From Larkinella punicea (GTDB lineage: Bacteria > Bacteroidota > Bacteroidia > Cytophagales > Spirosomataceae), in NCBI RefSeq assembly GCF_003334855.1, contig NZ_QOWE01000032.1, forward strand, positions 1-64,000: DNA of 64,000 nucleotides, in the 5' to 3' direction. The notes beneath the pieces are model-generated. The model was not told the DNA's origin, did not search any database, and was given only the letters and a program-made list of their open reading frames with translations. Positions 35,240 through 44,559 of this stretch are shown in pieces. Position numbers and translations under genes: made by a program. Position 1 is the first letter of the stretch. Each line of letters starts with the position of its first letter.

Positions 35240-36829
35240 ATGATTCATTCGCTTTCGTTAACCCTCGAACCCGATATTGCCCTGGATGATGCGGCTTTCG
35301 AGCGGGAAGTCTATAACCGTTTATTGATTCCGTCGGATCTGCTGACCGGAGCGGAACCCGAACGTCCTGTTGTTCGGAAACTGCGCCAGTCCATCGACGC
35401 CCGATCCCGGCACGTCAAAGTTCATATCGATGCCGAAGTGTACGTCGGCGAAAAACCGCATCCCCTGATTGCCTACCAACGCACGTATCCGAACGTCAGC
35501 AATGCCCGGCAGGTGGTGGTGGTTGGGGCCGGTCCGGCGGGGCTTTTTGCGGCACTGCGGCTGGTCGAACTCGGGATCAAACCGGTGGTGCTGGAACGCG
35601 GCAGCGATGTCCGGACCCGTCGGCGCGACCTGGCAGCCATCAACAAAGAGCACGTTGTCAATCCCGAATCCAATTACTGCTTTGGCGAAGGCGGTGCCGG
35701 AACCTATTCCGACGGCAAGCTCTATACCCGCTCCAAAAAACGGGGCGATGTTCGCCGGATTCTCGAAATTCTGGTCGCCCACGGGGCCACGGAACAGATT
35801 CTGGTCGATGCCCATCCGCACATTGGTACCAACAAACTGCCCGATGTGGTGATGGCGCTGCGGCAAAGCATTCTCGATGCGGGGGGCGAAATCCGGTTTG
35901 ATACCCGCATGGTCGATTTGCTGGTTGAACAAAATGAAATCAAGGGCGTTGTTACTGACCGGGGCGAGGAAGTAACCGGCCTGGGGGTCATTCTGGCCAC
36001 CGGCCATTCTGCGCGGGATGTGTTTGCCCTGTTGCAGCAGAAAGGTATCACCATCGAAAGCAAACCGTTTGCGATGGGCGTCCGGATCGAGCACCAGCAG
36101 TCATTCATCGACCAGGTGCAGTACCACCGCCCGAATCGGGGAGATTACCTGCCGGCGGCATCGTACAGTCTGGTCACACAAACCCGGCACAAAGGCATCG
36201 AGCGGGGCGTTTTTTCGTTCTGCATGTGTCCGGGTGGCTTCATTGTGCCAGCCGCCACCGCACCGGGCGAACTGGTGGTCAATGGCATGTCGCCTTCGCG
36301 CCGGGATTCTAAATTTGCGAATTCGGGCCTGGTGGTAGCCATTCACGAAAACGATTTGAAAAAATACCGGGAATACGGCCCGCTGGCCGGTTTGCAATAC
36401 CAGAAAGAACTCGAACAACGCGCCTGTCAGTTGGCCGGGGGCGATCAAACCGCTCCGGCCCAACGGGTTTCGGATTTTGTCAACGGGCGTGTTTCCAACA
36501 GTCTGTTGCCAACGTCCTACCAACCCGGTCTGAAAGCGGCCGATATGAGTACGGTGTTGCCGGAAGCCATTGCCGGCCCTCTGAAAGCCGGTTTGAAACA
36601 GTTCGGCCTGTCGATGCGTGGATATGTTACGAATGACGCCCAATTGATTGGAGTGGAAAGCCGGACGTCGTCGCCCGTTCGGATTCCGCGGCAACCCGAC
36701 ACGCTCGAACACGTGCAGATTGGGCGGCTGTTTCCGTGTAGTGAAGGAGCCGGGTACGCGGGCGGCATTGTGTCGGCGGCTATGGACGGTGAAAAATGTG
36801 CTGAACAACTGATTAAACGCTATGGTTGA
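35240..36829 (+). CDS. FAD-dependent oxidoreductase (COG2509-type)
   Basis: A 529-residue flavoprotein of the uncharacterised FAD-dehydrogenase family. The dinucleotide-binding motif VVVVGAGPAGLFAALRL lies near residue 97, followed by VVLERGSDVRTRRRD and the family segment GEGGAGTYSDGKLYTR; ILATGHSARD and PCSEGAGYAGGIVSAA close the FAD site. The first 80 residues form the extra N-terminal domain usual in this family. I start at ATG 35240, which matches that domain's beginning. It overlaps the Nudix gene by 8 bp, so the two are coupled. The substrate is not established for the family. Confidence 0.88.
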   Translation: MIHSLSLTLEPDIALDDAAFEREVYNRLLIPSDLLTGAEPERPVVRKLRQSIDARSRHVKVHIDAEVYVGEKPHPLIAYQRTYPNVSNARQVVVVGAGPAGLFAALRLVELGIKPVVLERGSDVRTRRRDLAAINKEHVVNPESNYCFGEGGAGTYSDGKLYTRSKKRGDVRRILEILVAHGATEQILVDAHPHIGTNKLPDVVMALRQSILDAGGEIRFDTRMVDLLVEQNEIKGVVTDRGEEVTGLGVILATGHSARDVFALLQQKGITIESKPFAMGVRIEHQQSFIDQVQYHRPNRGDYLPAASYSLVTQTRHKGIERGVFSFCMCPGGFIVPAATAPGELVVNGMSPSRRDSKFANSGLVVAIHENDLKKYREYGPLAGLQYQKELEQRACQLAGGDQTAPAQRVSDFVNGRVSNSLLPTSYQPGLKAADMSTVLPEAIAGPLKAGLKQFGLSMRGYVTNDAQLIGVESRTSSPVRIPRQPDTLEHVQIGRLFPCSEGAGYAGGIVSAAMDGEKCAEQLIKRYG

Positions 36830-37460
36830 TCCTTCGTTTCATAGCTTCGCCAGCGCCCTGCGGGAACGACTGGCCGAACCACTGCCCGGCCCGGATGCCC
36901 ACCTGAAAATGGCAGCCCGGTCGCGTTTGCGAATGGCCATGCAACCGAACGAACGGACCCGGCGGAGTGCCGTCCTGATTGTCTTTTATCCCTACCAGAA
37001 TTCAATTTTTTTACCCCTGATTTTGCGACCCCAGTACGATGGTGTTCACGCCGGGCAAATGGCCTTTCCCGGAGGCCGCATGGAACGTACCGACGAAAGT
37101 CTGATTCGGACGGCCCTGCGGGAAGCTCAGGAAGAAGTCGGCATTCGGGTGACGGATGTGAAGGTGTTGGGCAAACTGACCGAGATCTACATTCCCCCCA
37201 GCAATTTCTACGTCCAGCCCGTGGTGGGCATCCTCCCCTACCGCCCGGATTTCTACCCCGACCCGCGCGAAGTCGAACACGTTGTCGAGGTATCGTTAGA
37301 CGAACTGATGGACGAAAGCATCATCGGCGAAAACGGTATTGAAATCAAAGGCACCCTCATCGACGCTCCTTTTTACCAGATTCAGGGTTTCAAAGTATGG
37401 GGCGCAACCGCCATGATGATCAGCGAATTGCTGACGGTTATTCATTCCGTTCCGAAGTAA
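36822..37460 (+). CDS. Nudix hydrolase, probable CoA pyrophosphatase
   Basis: A 212-residue protein. The Nudix box runs from GGRMERTDE to REAQEEVGI, with all conserved Glu and Arg residues in place. The preceding segment DGVHAGQMAFPGG is the UPF0035 signature of CoA pyrophosphatases (NudL, PCD1, NUDT7), which split CoA and its derivatives into 4'-phosphopantetheine and 3',5'-ADP. It overlaps the FAD oxidoreductase stop by 8 bp. Confidence 0.92.
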   Translation: MVDPSFHSFASALRERLAEPLPGPDAHLKMAARSRLRMAMQPNERTRRSAVLIVFYPYQNSIFLPLILRPQYDGVHAGQMAFPGGRMERTDESLIRTALREAQEEVGIRVTDVKVLGKLTEIYIPPSNFYVQPVVGILPYRPDFYPDPREVEHVVEVSLDELMDESIIGENGIEIKGTLIDAPFYQIQGFKVWGATAMMISELLTVIHSVPK

Positions 37461-37801
37461 AATAGTGAAATCCGATCTGGAATTCTATTTGAAAATTATT
37501 ATATTTGTGATATAAGTATCATATACCCTGGATCGCCAAATGAATACGACCGAAACCTTTGCAAAACCGGGAATTGTGCCTTTCTAGGCCTGACTGAAAA
37601 ACCGGCACCTCTTTTGTTCTTTTTTGCCCGGCGACGTAAAGACACGTCTCGAAAACGGCCTAAATCCCGCATTTTGCTTCAATCGGGCCTGTTTTCTTGA
37701 AAACTATTGTATCTTTATGAAGCTATCGACGGAGCCATTCCACCCGCCGACCCAATCAAAACGATAGCATTTACCATTGATTTTTATCTGTATCCATTCG
37801 A
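37461..37801. other. Intergenic region upstream of topoisomerase IV subunit A
   Basis: About 340 bp without a gene. TATATTTG at 37500-37507 and TATCTTTA at 37710-37717 resemble -7 elements, but neither has a TTG at the expected distance. No repeat or strong hairpin is seen. Confidence 0.5.
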
Positions 37802-40462
37802 ATGAGCGAAATTCTGGACCCAACTGATTTACCGGAAGATCAAAATGAAAACACCCTCCACCAGCAAACCGTGGTGTCGGGCCTTTACGAAAACTGGTTT
37901 TTAGAGTACGCATCCTACGTCATCCTGGAGCGGGCCGTTCCGGCCGTTGAAGACGGTCTGAAGCCGGTGCAACGCCGGATTCTGCACGCCCTGAAAGAAA
38001 TGGACGACGGGCGCTTCAACAAAGTGGCCAACGTCATCGGCCAAACCATGCAGTATCACCCGCACGGTGATGCCTCGATTGGTGATGCGCTGACGACCAT
38101 CGGCCAGAAAAATCTGGTGTTCGACACGCAGGGCAACTGGGGCGACATCCGCACCGGCGACGGCGCGGCAGCTCCCCGCTACATCGAAGTCCGGCTCTCG
38201 AAGTTCGGTAACGACGTCATTTTTAATCCGCAGACCACTGAATGGCAATTGTCTTATGACGGCCGGAAAAAAGAACCGGTTACGCTGCCCGTTAAATTCC
38301 CGCTGCTGCTGGCGATGGGCGTGGAAGGGATTGCCGTAGGGCTTTCGACCAAAATTCTGCCCCATAACTTCATTGAACTGGTTGAAGCGTCGATCAACAT
38401 TCTGAAAGACAAACCGGTCACGTTATATCCTGACTTTCTAACCGGCGGTTACATCGACGTCAGCAATTACAACGACGGTGGCCGTGGTGGCAAAGCCCGC
38501 ATCCGGGCGAAAATTGAGGAATTTGACAAGAAAACGCTGATCATCCGCGAAATACCGTTCGGAACCACGACGACGTCGATCAAGGATTCGATCATCAAAG
38601 CCAACGACGACGGAAAGATCAAGATCAAGAAAGTGGAAGATCTGACGTCGAAAGATGTCGAAATTCACGTTCACCTCGCCCCCGGCGTTTCCCCCGATAT
38701 TACCATCGACGCGCTCTATGCCTTCACCGAGTGTGAGGTGTCGGCGTCGCCCAATGCCTGCGTCATTATCAAGGACAAACCGCACTTTGTGACGGTGACC
38801 GACATTCTGCGGGTGAACACCCTCCAGACGGTCGACTTGCTGGAACGGGAGCTGCAAATCCGGCGGGCGGAATTGCTGGAAAAACTACTGTACAGTTCCC
38901 TCGAAAAGATTTTTATCGAAAACCGGATTTACCGCAAAATCGAAGAGTGCGAAACCTTTGAGGCCGTACTGGAAACCATCGACAAAGGGCTGAAACCGTT
39001 TAAGAAGCAATTTTACCGCGAAATTACGCAGGACGACCTGCTGCGTCTAACCGAAATCCGGATCAAGCGGATTTCGAAATACGACGGTTTCAAAGCCGAG
39101 GAATTGATGCGGAGACTGGAGCAGGAACTGGCCGAAGTGGACGACAACCTGGCGAACCTGACCCGCTACGCCATCAACTATTACCGGGATCTGCTGAAAA
39201 AATACGGCAAAGGCCGCGAGCGAAAAACTGAAATCCGGGCTTTCAACACCATTTCGGCCAACGTCGTGGCGGCTGCCAATGCCAAACTGTATGTCGACCG
39301 CGAAGGCGGTTTTGTGGGCTCCGGTCTGAAAAAGGATGAGTTTGTTTCCGACTGTTCCGACATCGACGACATCATCGTTTTCCGGCGCGATGGCAAATGT
39401 CTCGTGACCAAAATTCAGGATAAAACCTTCGTCGGCAAGGACATCATTTACTGCGCGGTTTTCAAAAAGAATGACGAGCGCAAGGTCTATAACCTGCTTT
39501 ACCTCGACGGGAAATCGGGGATTACGATGGCCAAACGGTTCAGCGTCACCGCCGTCACCCGCGACCGGGAATACGACCTGACGATGGGCAATCCGAAGTC
39601 GAAAGTGCTGTGGTTTACGGCCAACGACAACGGCGAAGCCGAGGTGGTGACGATCAACCTGACGGCGCAGAGTACGGCCAAAATCAAGCAGTTCGACTAC
39701 AATTTTGCGGAAGTTGGCATCAAAAACCGCTCGGCGCAGGGCAATATCCTGACCAAGTATCCGGTGCGGAAAGTAAGCCTGAAATCGGGCGGGGTTTCCA
39801 CCCTCGGGGGCGTCGACATCTGGTATGACGAGCACCTCGGCCGGTTGAACCGCGACGAGCGGGGAAAATATTTAGGGAATTTCGACAACGGCATGAGCAT
39901 TTTGGTGGTCTATAAAGATGGGCAGTACGAACTGACCAACTACAACCTGACCAACCGCTACGAACCGTCCGAGATTGCGGTTCTGGAGAAGTTCGACAGC
40001 GAGCGGATTCTGTCGGCCATCTATTACGAAGTCAACCAGAAATCGCATTACGTGAAGCGGTTTAAGGTTGAAACCACGACGCAGGACAAGAAATTCAGCT
40101 TCATTGGCGACACAAAAGGCTCGAAGCTGTTGGCGGTTACGGCCGACCGGTTTCCGCGTTTCGAAATTGCCCACCAGTTGAAAGACAAGGGGCCGCTCGA
40201 AAAAATGGTGCTGGAGCCCGAAGGCTTCATCGACGTGCGGGGTTGGAAGGCTTTGGGAGCGAAATTGCCGTTTGCCAAGGTGAAAGAAGTGAAATTGCTC
40301 CCTCCCCGGCGCAATAATGAGCGGGATATAGCGGAAAATACCGCGATAACGCCTAACTTAATCGTCGTGGAAGCGGAAACGGACGAACCGGTGGATGAAA
40401 CACCCGAAACGGAAGACAACGGAACCGAGCCATCCGCCAAACAATTAGGCTTGTTTTCATGA
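37802..40462 (+). CDS. parC: DNA topoisomerase IV subunit A (ParC/GyrA family)
   Basis: An 886-residue type IIA topoisomerase A subunit. The winged-helix DNA-binding part has AVEDGLKPVQRRIL and QYHPHGDASIGDAL, and the catalytic tyrosine is Y127 in AAAPRYIEVRLSKF. The tower and coiled-coil region follow to about residue 480, then a C-terminal beta-pinwheel-like part and an acidic tail. The Bacteroidota ParC form fits better than GyrA because the usual GyrA box (QRRGGKG) is not seen in the C-terminal domain. It would decatenate replicated chromosomes with ParE, which is not in the window. Confidence 0.9.
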   Translation: MSEILDPTDLPEDQNENTLHQQTVVSGLYENWFLEYASYVILERAVPAVEDGLKPVQRRILHALKEMDDGRFNKVANVIGQTMQYHPHGDASIGDALTTIGQKNLVFDTQGNWGDIRTGDGAAAPRYIEVRLSKFGNDVIFNPQTTEWQLSYDGRKKEPVTLPVKFPLLLAMGVEGIAVGLSTKILPHNFIELVEASINILKDKPVTLYPDFLTGGYIDVSNYNDGGRGGKARIRAKIEEFDKKTLIIREIPFGTTTTSIKDSIIKANDDGKIKIKKVEDLTSKDVEIHVHLAPGVSPDITIDALYAFTECEVSASPNACVIIKDKPHFVTVTDILRVNTLQTVDLLERELQIRRAELLEKLLYSSLEKIFIENRIYRKIEECETFEAVLETIDKGLKPFKKQFYREITQDDLLRLTEIRIKRISKYDGFKAEELMRRLEQELAEVDDNLANLTRYAINYYRDLLKKYGKGRERKTEIRAFNTISANVVAAANAKLYVDREGGFVGSGLKKDEFVSDCSDIDDIIVFRRDGKCLVTKIQDKTFVGKDIIYCAVFKKNDERKVYNLLYLDGKSGITMAKRFSVTAVTRDREYDLTMGNPKSKVLWFTANDNGEAEVVTINLTAQSTAKIKQFDYNFAEVGIKNRSAQGNILTKYPVRKVSLKSGGVSTLGGVDIWYDEHLGRLNRDERGKYLGNFDNGMSILVVYKDGQYELTNYNLTNRYEPSEIAVLEKFDSERILSAIYYEVNQKSHYVKRFKVETTTQDKKFSFIGDTKGSKLLAVTADRFPRFEIAHQLKDKGPLEKMVLEPEGFIDVRGWKALGAKLPFAKVKEVKLLPPRRNNERDIAENTAITPNLIVVEAETDEPVDETPETEDNGTEPSAKQLGLFS

Positions 40463-40463
40463 T

Positions 40464-41171
40464 ATGAATCCAATGTCGTACACGACTGACCGGGAATCCG
40501 GCAATTACAAAGGAGTCAGACCCCGGGTTCGGGTGTCGCGGATGAAGCGTCTCGTTAAGGGTAGCATCACCCTGGCGTTTGTGGGCGTGACCATCGTGCT
40601 CCTTTGTAATTTCTGGGTTGTCTACAGTACCCGGAGTCAGGTCTATTTCGACATGGATTCCCTGCCTTCCAATGAAGTTGGTCTGGTGCTGGGCACCAGC
40701 AAATCCGTAAAAAGCGGGAATGAGAATCTGTTTTTCCGTTACCGGATGGAAGCCACCGCCCGGCTCTGGAAAGTGGGCAAAATCAAACACATCATCCTGA
40801 GCGGCAACAACGACTCGGAATACTACAACGAACCGTCCGACATGAAAAAAGCCCTGCTGCGGATGGGCATTCCGGAGGCCGACATGACCCTCGATTACGC
40901 CGGCTACCGCACCTTCGACTCGGTGGTTCGCTGCAAACAGGTGTTCAATCAGGACAAAATCACGATTATCTCCCAGAATTTTCACAACGCCCGCGCCCTC
41001 TACATCGGCAATCACCAGGACATCGACGCCATTGCCTTTGCCGCCCAGGACATTCCCGGCGGTTATTCGTTCCGCACCCTGATTCGCGAATACCTGGCCC
41101 GCCCCCTGGCCGTTCTGGATGTATACGTCGTGCATCCAAAACCCCAAATGGAGAATATAGAGATTCGATAG
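40464..41171 (+). CDS. SanA/YdcF-like membrane protein (DUF218)
   Basis: A 235-residue protein with one N-terminal membrane helix (about residues 36-56, ITLAFVGVTIVLLCNFWVV) and an extracytoplasmic DUF218 domain. The segments VGLVLGTSK, IILSGNN and TLDYAGYRTFDSVVR are those of SanA, linked in enterobacteria to envelope barrier function and vancomycin tolerance at high temperature. It starts 1 bp after the parC stop and is probably co-transcribed. The biochemical activity of the family is unknown. Confidence 0.86.
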   Translation: MNPMSYTTDRESGNYKGVRPRVRVSRMKRLVKGSITLAFVGVTIVLLCNFWVVYSTRSQVYFDMDSLPSNEVGLVLGTSKSVKSGNENLFFRYRMEATARLWKVGKIKHIILSGNNDSEYYNEPSDMKKALLRMGIPEADMTLDYAGYRTFDSVVRCKQVFNQDKITIISQNFHNARALYIGNHQDIDAIAFAAQDIPGGYSFRTLIREYLARPLAVLDVYVVHPKPQMENIEIR

Positions 41172-41303
41172 CGTCATCAATTTCTCTGGAATACGGTTAA
41201 AAACCGCGAGTTATGCGCTCAATCCCACCGGCTATTCATTTCAAATAGGTGATCGCTGAAGGCTTCTTTACCTTTGAAGTGCTTTCAAATACGCACACCA
41301 AAC

Positions 41304-42416
41304 ATGAAATTCGTCTATTTAATCCTATCGGTTCTGGGCTTCAGTTTCCTGCTCTCGTGTAAGAAATCCGGCTATGAAACGAAGAATGGCGCCGTCTACT
41401 ACAAAGGCAACAAGGTCAATCTGGAAGACCTCGATTCGTTTGAGGAATTAAACTCCGTTTTTGCCCGGGATGCCGTGGCAGCTTATTACCGGGGAAGCTA
41501 CATCGAAGCTCACGGAGCCAGTTTTGAAGCGCTGGACGAACATTATGCCAAAGACAAATCTACGGTTTATTACTGCGATAATTCCCTGGATGGCCAAACC
41601 TATTTTACCTCCCGGAAGAATAGCATCAAACGATTACCAAAAGCCGATGCGGCTTCTTTCGAATTGTTGTCGAATGGGTATGCCAAAGATAAATTACATG
41701 GGTATTCGAATGGCGTGCTGTTTCCGGTTCATGATATTGCTTCTCTCCAGCCCCTTGACTACAGCTTCTGCAAGGATAAAATAACCGGTTATTACGCCCT
41801 CACCATGATTCCGAACAGTGACGGGCCTTCGTTTGAAGTCGTGGGAAATAGCTTTGCCAAAGACCGAAACCAGGTTTTTTATTGCTGGATCAATTACGCC
41901 GATCCGAAGGTCCGCAACTTGCCGGTAGCTCAGGTTATTCCCGGAGCAGACCCCCAAACGTTTGCGGTTTTGGATCTTGCGTATTCCAAAGATAAAAACC
42001 GGGTATACTACAAAAATCAACCGCTAAACGGTGCCGACCCGCTCACGGCCCGGCTGGTTGAACCCAACTACCAAGACTATCTATCGGATACGACACAGGT
42101 TTTTTACCAGAACACCCTCATTTCCGAAGCGGACGGGGCCTCTTTTGAGTTGCTGAATGACTTTTATGCCCAGGATCACAAAACCGTCTTTTACCAGGAT
42201 AAGCCGCTAAAAAACAGTGACCGGGCGACCTTCACCGTCCTGGAATCCGGTTACGCAAAAGACAACAAGCACGTTTATTTCGAGGGAAAAGAGGTAAAAG
42301 GAGCCGATTCGGCCAGCTTTAAATTGGTTGAAAACGTGTATAACCAGGATGCCGCTGATGCAAAACACGCATACCATGCGGGCAAAATTAAAAAACCGGG
42401 CGATGATAATTTATGA
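41304..42416 (+). CDS. DKNYY-repeat lipoprotein
   Basis: A 370-residue protein. ATG 41304 gives a lipoprotein signal (LILSVLGFSFLLSCKKS). The body is a series of about nine repeats of roughly 35 residues with the pattern YAKDK..VYY...: YAKDKSTVYYCDN, YAKDKLHGYSNG, FAKDRNQVFYCW, YSKDKNRVYYKN, YAQDHKTVFYQD, YAKDNKHVYFEG. This is the DKNYY family, whose function is unknown and whose members are often surface proteins of Bacteroidota and Fusobacteria. Its last 6 bases overlap the convergent DUF2490 gene. Confidence 0.87.
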   Translation: MKFVYLILSVLGFSFLLSCKKSGYETKNGAVYYKGNKVNLEDLDSFEELNSVFARDAVAAYYRGSYIEAHGASFEALDEHYAKDKSTVYYCDNSLDGQTYFTSRKNSIKRLPKADAASFELLSNGYAKDKLHGYSNGVLFPVHDIASLQPLDYSFCKDKITGYYALTMIPNSDGPSFEVVGNSFAKDRNQVFYCWINYADPKVRNLPVAQVIPGADPQTFAVLDLAYSKDKNRVYYKNQPLNGADPLTARLVEPNYQDYLSDTTQVFYQNTLISEADGASFELLNDFYAQDHKTVFYQDKPLKNSDRATFTVLESGYAKDNKHVYFEGKEVKGADSASFKLVENVYNQDAADAKHAYHAGKIKKPGDDNL

Positions 42417-43166
42417 GTTGGATCCCTTCGCTACTTTTTTCTTTTTATAACCCAACTTAACCTTATACGTTACGCCAATTACCGCCCCACTGCTTTCTTC
42501 CGATCCGCTCAGGGCGGCATCTTTAAAAACCGTTACATCCAGGCTCTGTGATTTCGTTAAGTCGGCACTCACACCCGCTTTATAGCGGATTTGATCAAAT
42601 TCGACGCCGACCAGATAAAATAAATCAGCGGAGATAAAAGGAGTCAGTCGGGAGGAGCTTTTATACGATAATTCGACTTTATTCCGCAAATAACTCCCGG
42701 CCGCCAACAGCCCGTCAACATCATCTTTAAACTGGTTCTGGTACCGAAGCCGGTAATCCAGTTTCAGGTTTCGCCAGATTTTATGATCGTACGTAATCTG
42801 CCCGTAAAACCGGTGGTAGGGACGGTAGTAGTAGGCATCGGTTTCCTTGTTCCACTTCCGGCGGCCCGTATAACGGTAAAAACCGCTGATTTCCCAGGAT
42901 TTGTTGAGCTTGTAGGATAGCCCCGCTTCGCCGAGGAATGCCCGGGTGACCGATACATTTTCGCTGAAACGAAGCTGTGTGCTGATTTGCAGGGCAAACT
43001 TCTTGCTGAATTTTTTCTCCACACTCACCCCCGACCAGAGTCCCAAACCGGTGGTTTGTGACCAGCCCAACACGGGCAACATGATCAGCCAGACGATCAG
43101 GCCGGCCTGAAGTCGGTTAGCGGAGAAGCGAAGCGGCTGCTTTTTGAACGGATTCGTGTTTTGCAT
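42411..43166 (-). CDS. DUF2490 family outer-membrane beta-barrel protein
   Basis: A 251-residue protein with a signal peptide ending LGWSQ and then alternating amphipathic strands (LGLWSGVSVEKKFSKKF, EISGFYRYTGRRKW, LDYRLRYQNQF) characteristic of DUF2490 barrels. ATG 43166 is preferred over the longer start; it overlaps the upstream DUF4956 gene by 50 bp, so translation may be coupled. It is the last gene of the CotH-VTC-DUF4956-DUF2490 operon. A role in export or surface display of the operon's product is inference. Confidence 0.78.
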   Translation of the reverse strand: MQNTNPFKKQPLRFSANRLQAGLIVWLIMLPVLGWSQTTGLGLWSGVSVEKKFSKKFALQISTQLRFSENVSVTRAFLGEAGLSYKLNKSWEISGFYRYTGRRKWNKETDAYYYRPYHRFYGQITYDHKIWRNLKLDYRLRYQNQFKDDVDGLLAAGSYLRNKVELSYKSSSRLTPFISADLFYLVGVEFDQIRYKAGVSADLTKSQSLDVTVFKDAALSGSEESSGAVIGVTYKVKLGYKKKKVAKGSNS

Positions 43167-43779
43167 CGTCCTGGTAATAATAGATGGTGATTTGAGCGGA
43201 ATCTTTGAGAAAGTCAATACCCTGAATGTCAACCCGGTGAATATCCAACCCCGTCCGGTTTTCCAGGTCCAGCAACAGATCCGGTCGCCGACCCGGCACG
43301 ATCAGATCCACCCGGTCGTAGAAGACGGTTTTGCTGAATTCGCGCCGGAAAAGCCAGTTTCCCTCCAGGAGTTGCACACAAAGCAGAATCAACCCGTTGA
43401 TGATCGCCAGTTGGTACCCGCTTCCCTGGCTAACCGCCGAAATCAGACCGACGGCAATCACCACGAACAGGTACGTCATGTCTTTGGCCGAAAGCCCCTC
43501 GGTCCGGTAGCGGAGCATCGAAAAAACCGCAAATAGCCCAAAAGCCGCCCCAATCGACATCTGGACCTGATTCAGCAGAAAAGTGATCAGGAAAATGATG
43601 AGGTTGAACGTAAAAAAAGTCAGGAACAGATCGGTTTTTCGGTAAATGCGGTAGTAGACCAGCCGGATCAGGACAACCACCGTAAACAGATCGAGGCCCA
43701 ATCGGGTGAACACGCCATCCGGCAGGTTGGCAAATCCCGAACTGTCAGGCGTAGAGAGGTGTTGCAACAGGAGCGTCAT
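43117..43779 (-). CDS. DUF4956 integral membrane protein
   Basis: A 220-residue protein with four hydrophobic helices in its first 130 residues (LGLDLFTVVVLIRLVYY, FLTFFTFNLIIFLITFLL, AAFGLFAVFSMLRYR, MTYLFVVIAVGLISA) and a soluble C-terminal domain. The motif FAVFSMLRYRTEGLSAKDM is diagnostic of DUF4956, whose genes are commonly found beside VTC-domain polymerases. ATG 43779 is chosen over TTG 43785. It overlaps the VTC gene by 35 bp and the DUF2490 gene by 50 bp. Confidence 0.85.
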   Translation of the reverse strand: MTLLLQHLSTPDSSGFANLPDGVFTRLGLDLFTVVVLIRLVYYRIYRKTDLFLTFFTFNLIIFLITFLLNQVQMSIGAAFGLFAVFSMLRYRTEGLSAKDMTYLFVVIAVGLISAVSQGSGYQLAIINGLILLCVQLLEGNWLFRREFSKTVFYDRVDLIVPGRRPDLLLDLENRTGLDIHRVDIQGIDFLKDSAQITIYYYQDDAKHESVQKAAASLLR

Positions 43780-44551
43780 CGGCAAGGAGTTTGTGTAATT
43801 GTTTTAATTTAGGTTTGAAAAGATTTTGCTTCAGGGTGTGGTCGAGGCTGATCAGGCCGAGGCAGTATTTGCTCAGCGAGCCTTCCCGCAGTCGGTATTG
43901 CTTCATCAGCTTCAGAAATTCCGACGCTTTCAGCGCATCCTGTTTCAGTTCGGCAATCACGACCTGCGGATAGCCGCGCTGCTGCGTTCCATTCCGAAAG
44001 CGGACATCCAGATCAATCGTCAGGCGCTCAGCCGTCGTCTGGCTGACGAGCGTCAGACGGGTATAATTCACCCACAAAACCGGCCTCAGATGGGCGGTTT
44101 CATACCCGGTATTTTGCATCAGAAAAGCCGCACTGGCTTCGTCGAAACCCATGCCGGGGCGGCTGGCGTTCGGAATGCGGGTTTTGATGGTTCGTCCCTT
44201 GTTATTTTTCAGCTTGACTTCCGTGAACGTGAGGTTCGACTGCACATAATGCCGTTGCCGGATTTTGTAGCGGTTGAGCCGCCGGGTGCGGTGATCATGG
44301 TAAAACCGCAACTCATCGGTGTCGAAATACAGCGTTTCGTAGGTGCAAAGCCGGTTGCCATCAATCTCCAGCCAGGCATAATGGGGCTGCAACGCCGTCA
44401 GCAAGTGGGGCAACTGGTGCAGGGGCAGCATGAATTTGGTATCCGTGCGGTTCATCAGCCGGACGCCCTCCATGTCGGCCAGCGCAATGGGTGCAAACGA
44501 ACTCGCCTGGGCTTCGATTTCCCGGACATCGACTTGAAAAAGGGTTCGCAT
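43745..44551 (-). CDS. VTC-domain protein (polyphosphate polymerase-like)
   Basis: A 268-residue protein with the triphosphate-tunnel fold of the yeast vacuolar polyphosphate polymerase Vtc4. Visible tunnel motifs are RTDTKFML, YETLYFDTDEL, RRLNRYKIRQRHY and FTEVKLKNNKGRT (the ExKxK element). In eukaryotes this domain makes polyphosphate from ATP; bacterial members are little studied. ATG 44551 is chosen over GTG 44557. It sits 8 bp after the CotH gene and overlaps DUF4956, the usual partners. Confidence 0.87.
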   Translation of the reverse strand: MRTLFQVDVREIEAQASSFAPIALADMEGVRLMNRTDTKFMLPLHQLPHLLTALQPHYAWLEIDGNRLCTYETLYFDTDELRFYHDHRTRRLNRYKIRQRHYVQSNLTFTEVKLKNNKGRTIKTRIPNASRPGMGFDEASAAFLMQNTGYETAHLRPVLWVNYTRLTLVSQTTAERLTIDLDVRFRNGTQQRGYPQVVIAELKQDALKASEFLKLMKQYRLREGSLSKYCLGLISLDHTLKQNLFKPKLKQLHKLLADDAPVATPLYA

Positions 44552-44559
44552 GGACACGG

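Noticed and set aside
37500-37507. TATATTTG as promoter of the topoisomerase gene
   Set aside because: There is no TTG 19-21 bp upstream and it lies about 300 bp before the start codon; kept only as a note.
39047-39835. 262-codon minus-strand frame inside the topoisomerase gene
   Set aside because: Antisense shadow; phenylalanine/valine/aspartate-rich composition arises from the codon pattern of the parC gene.
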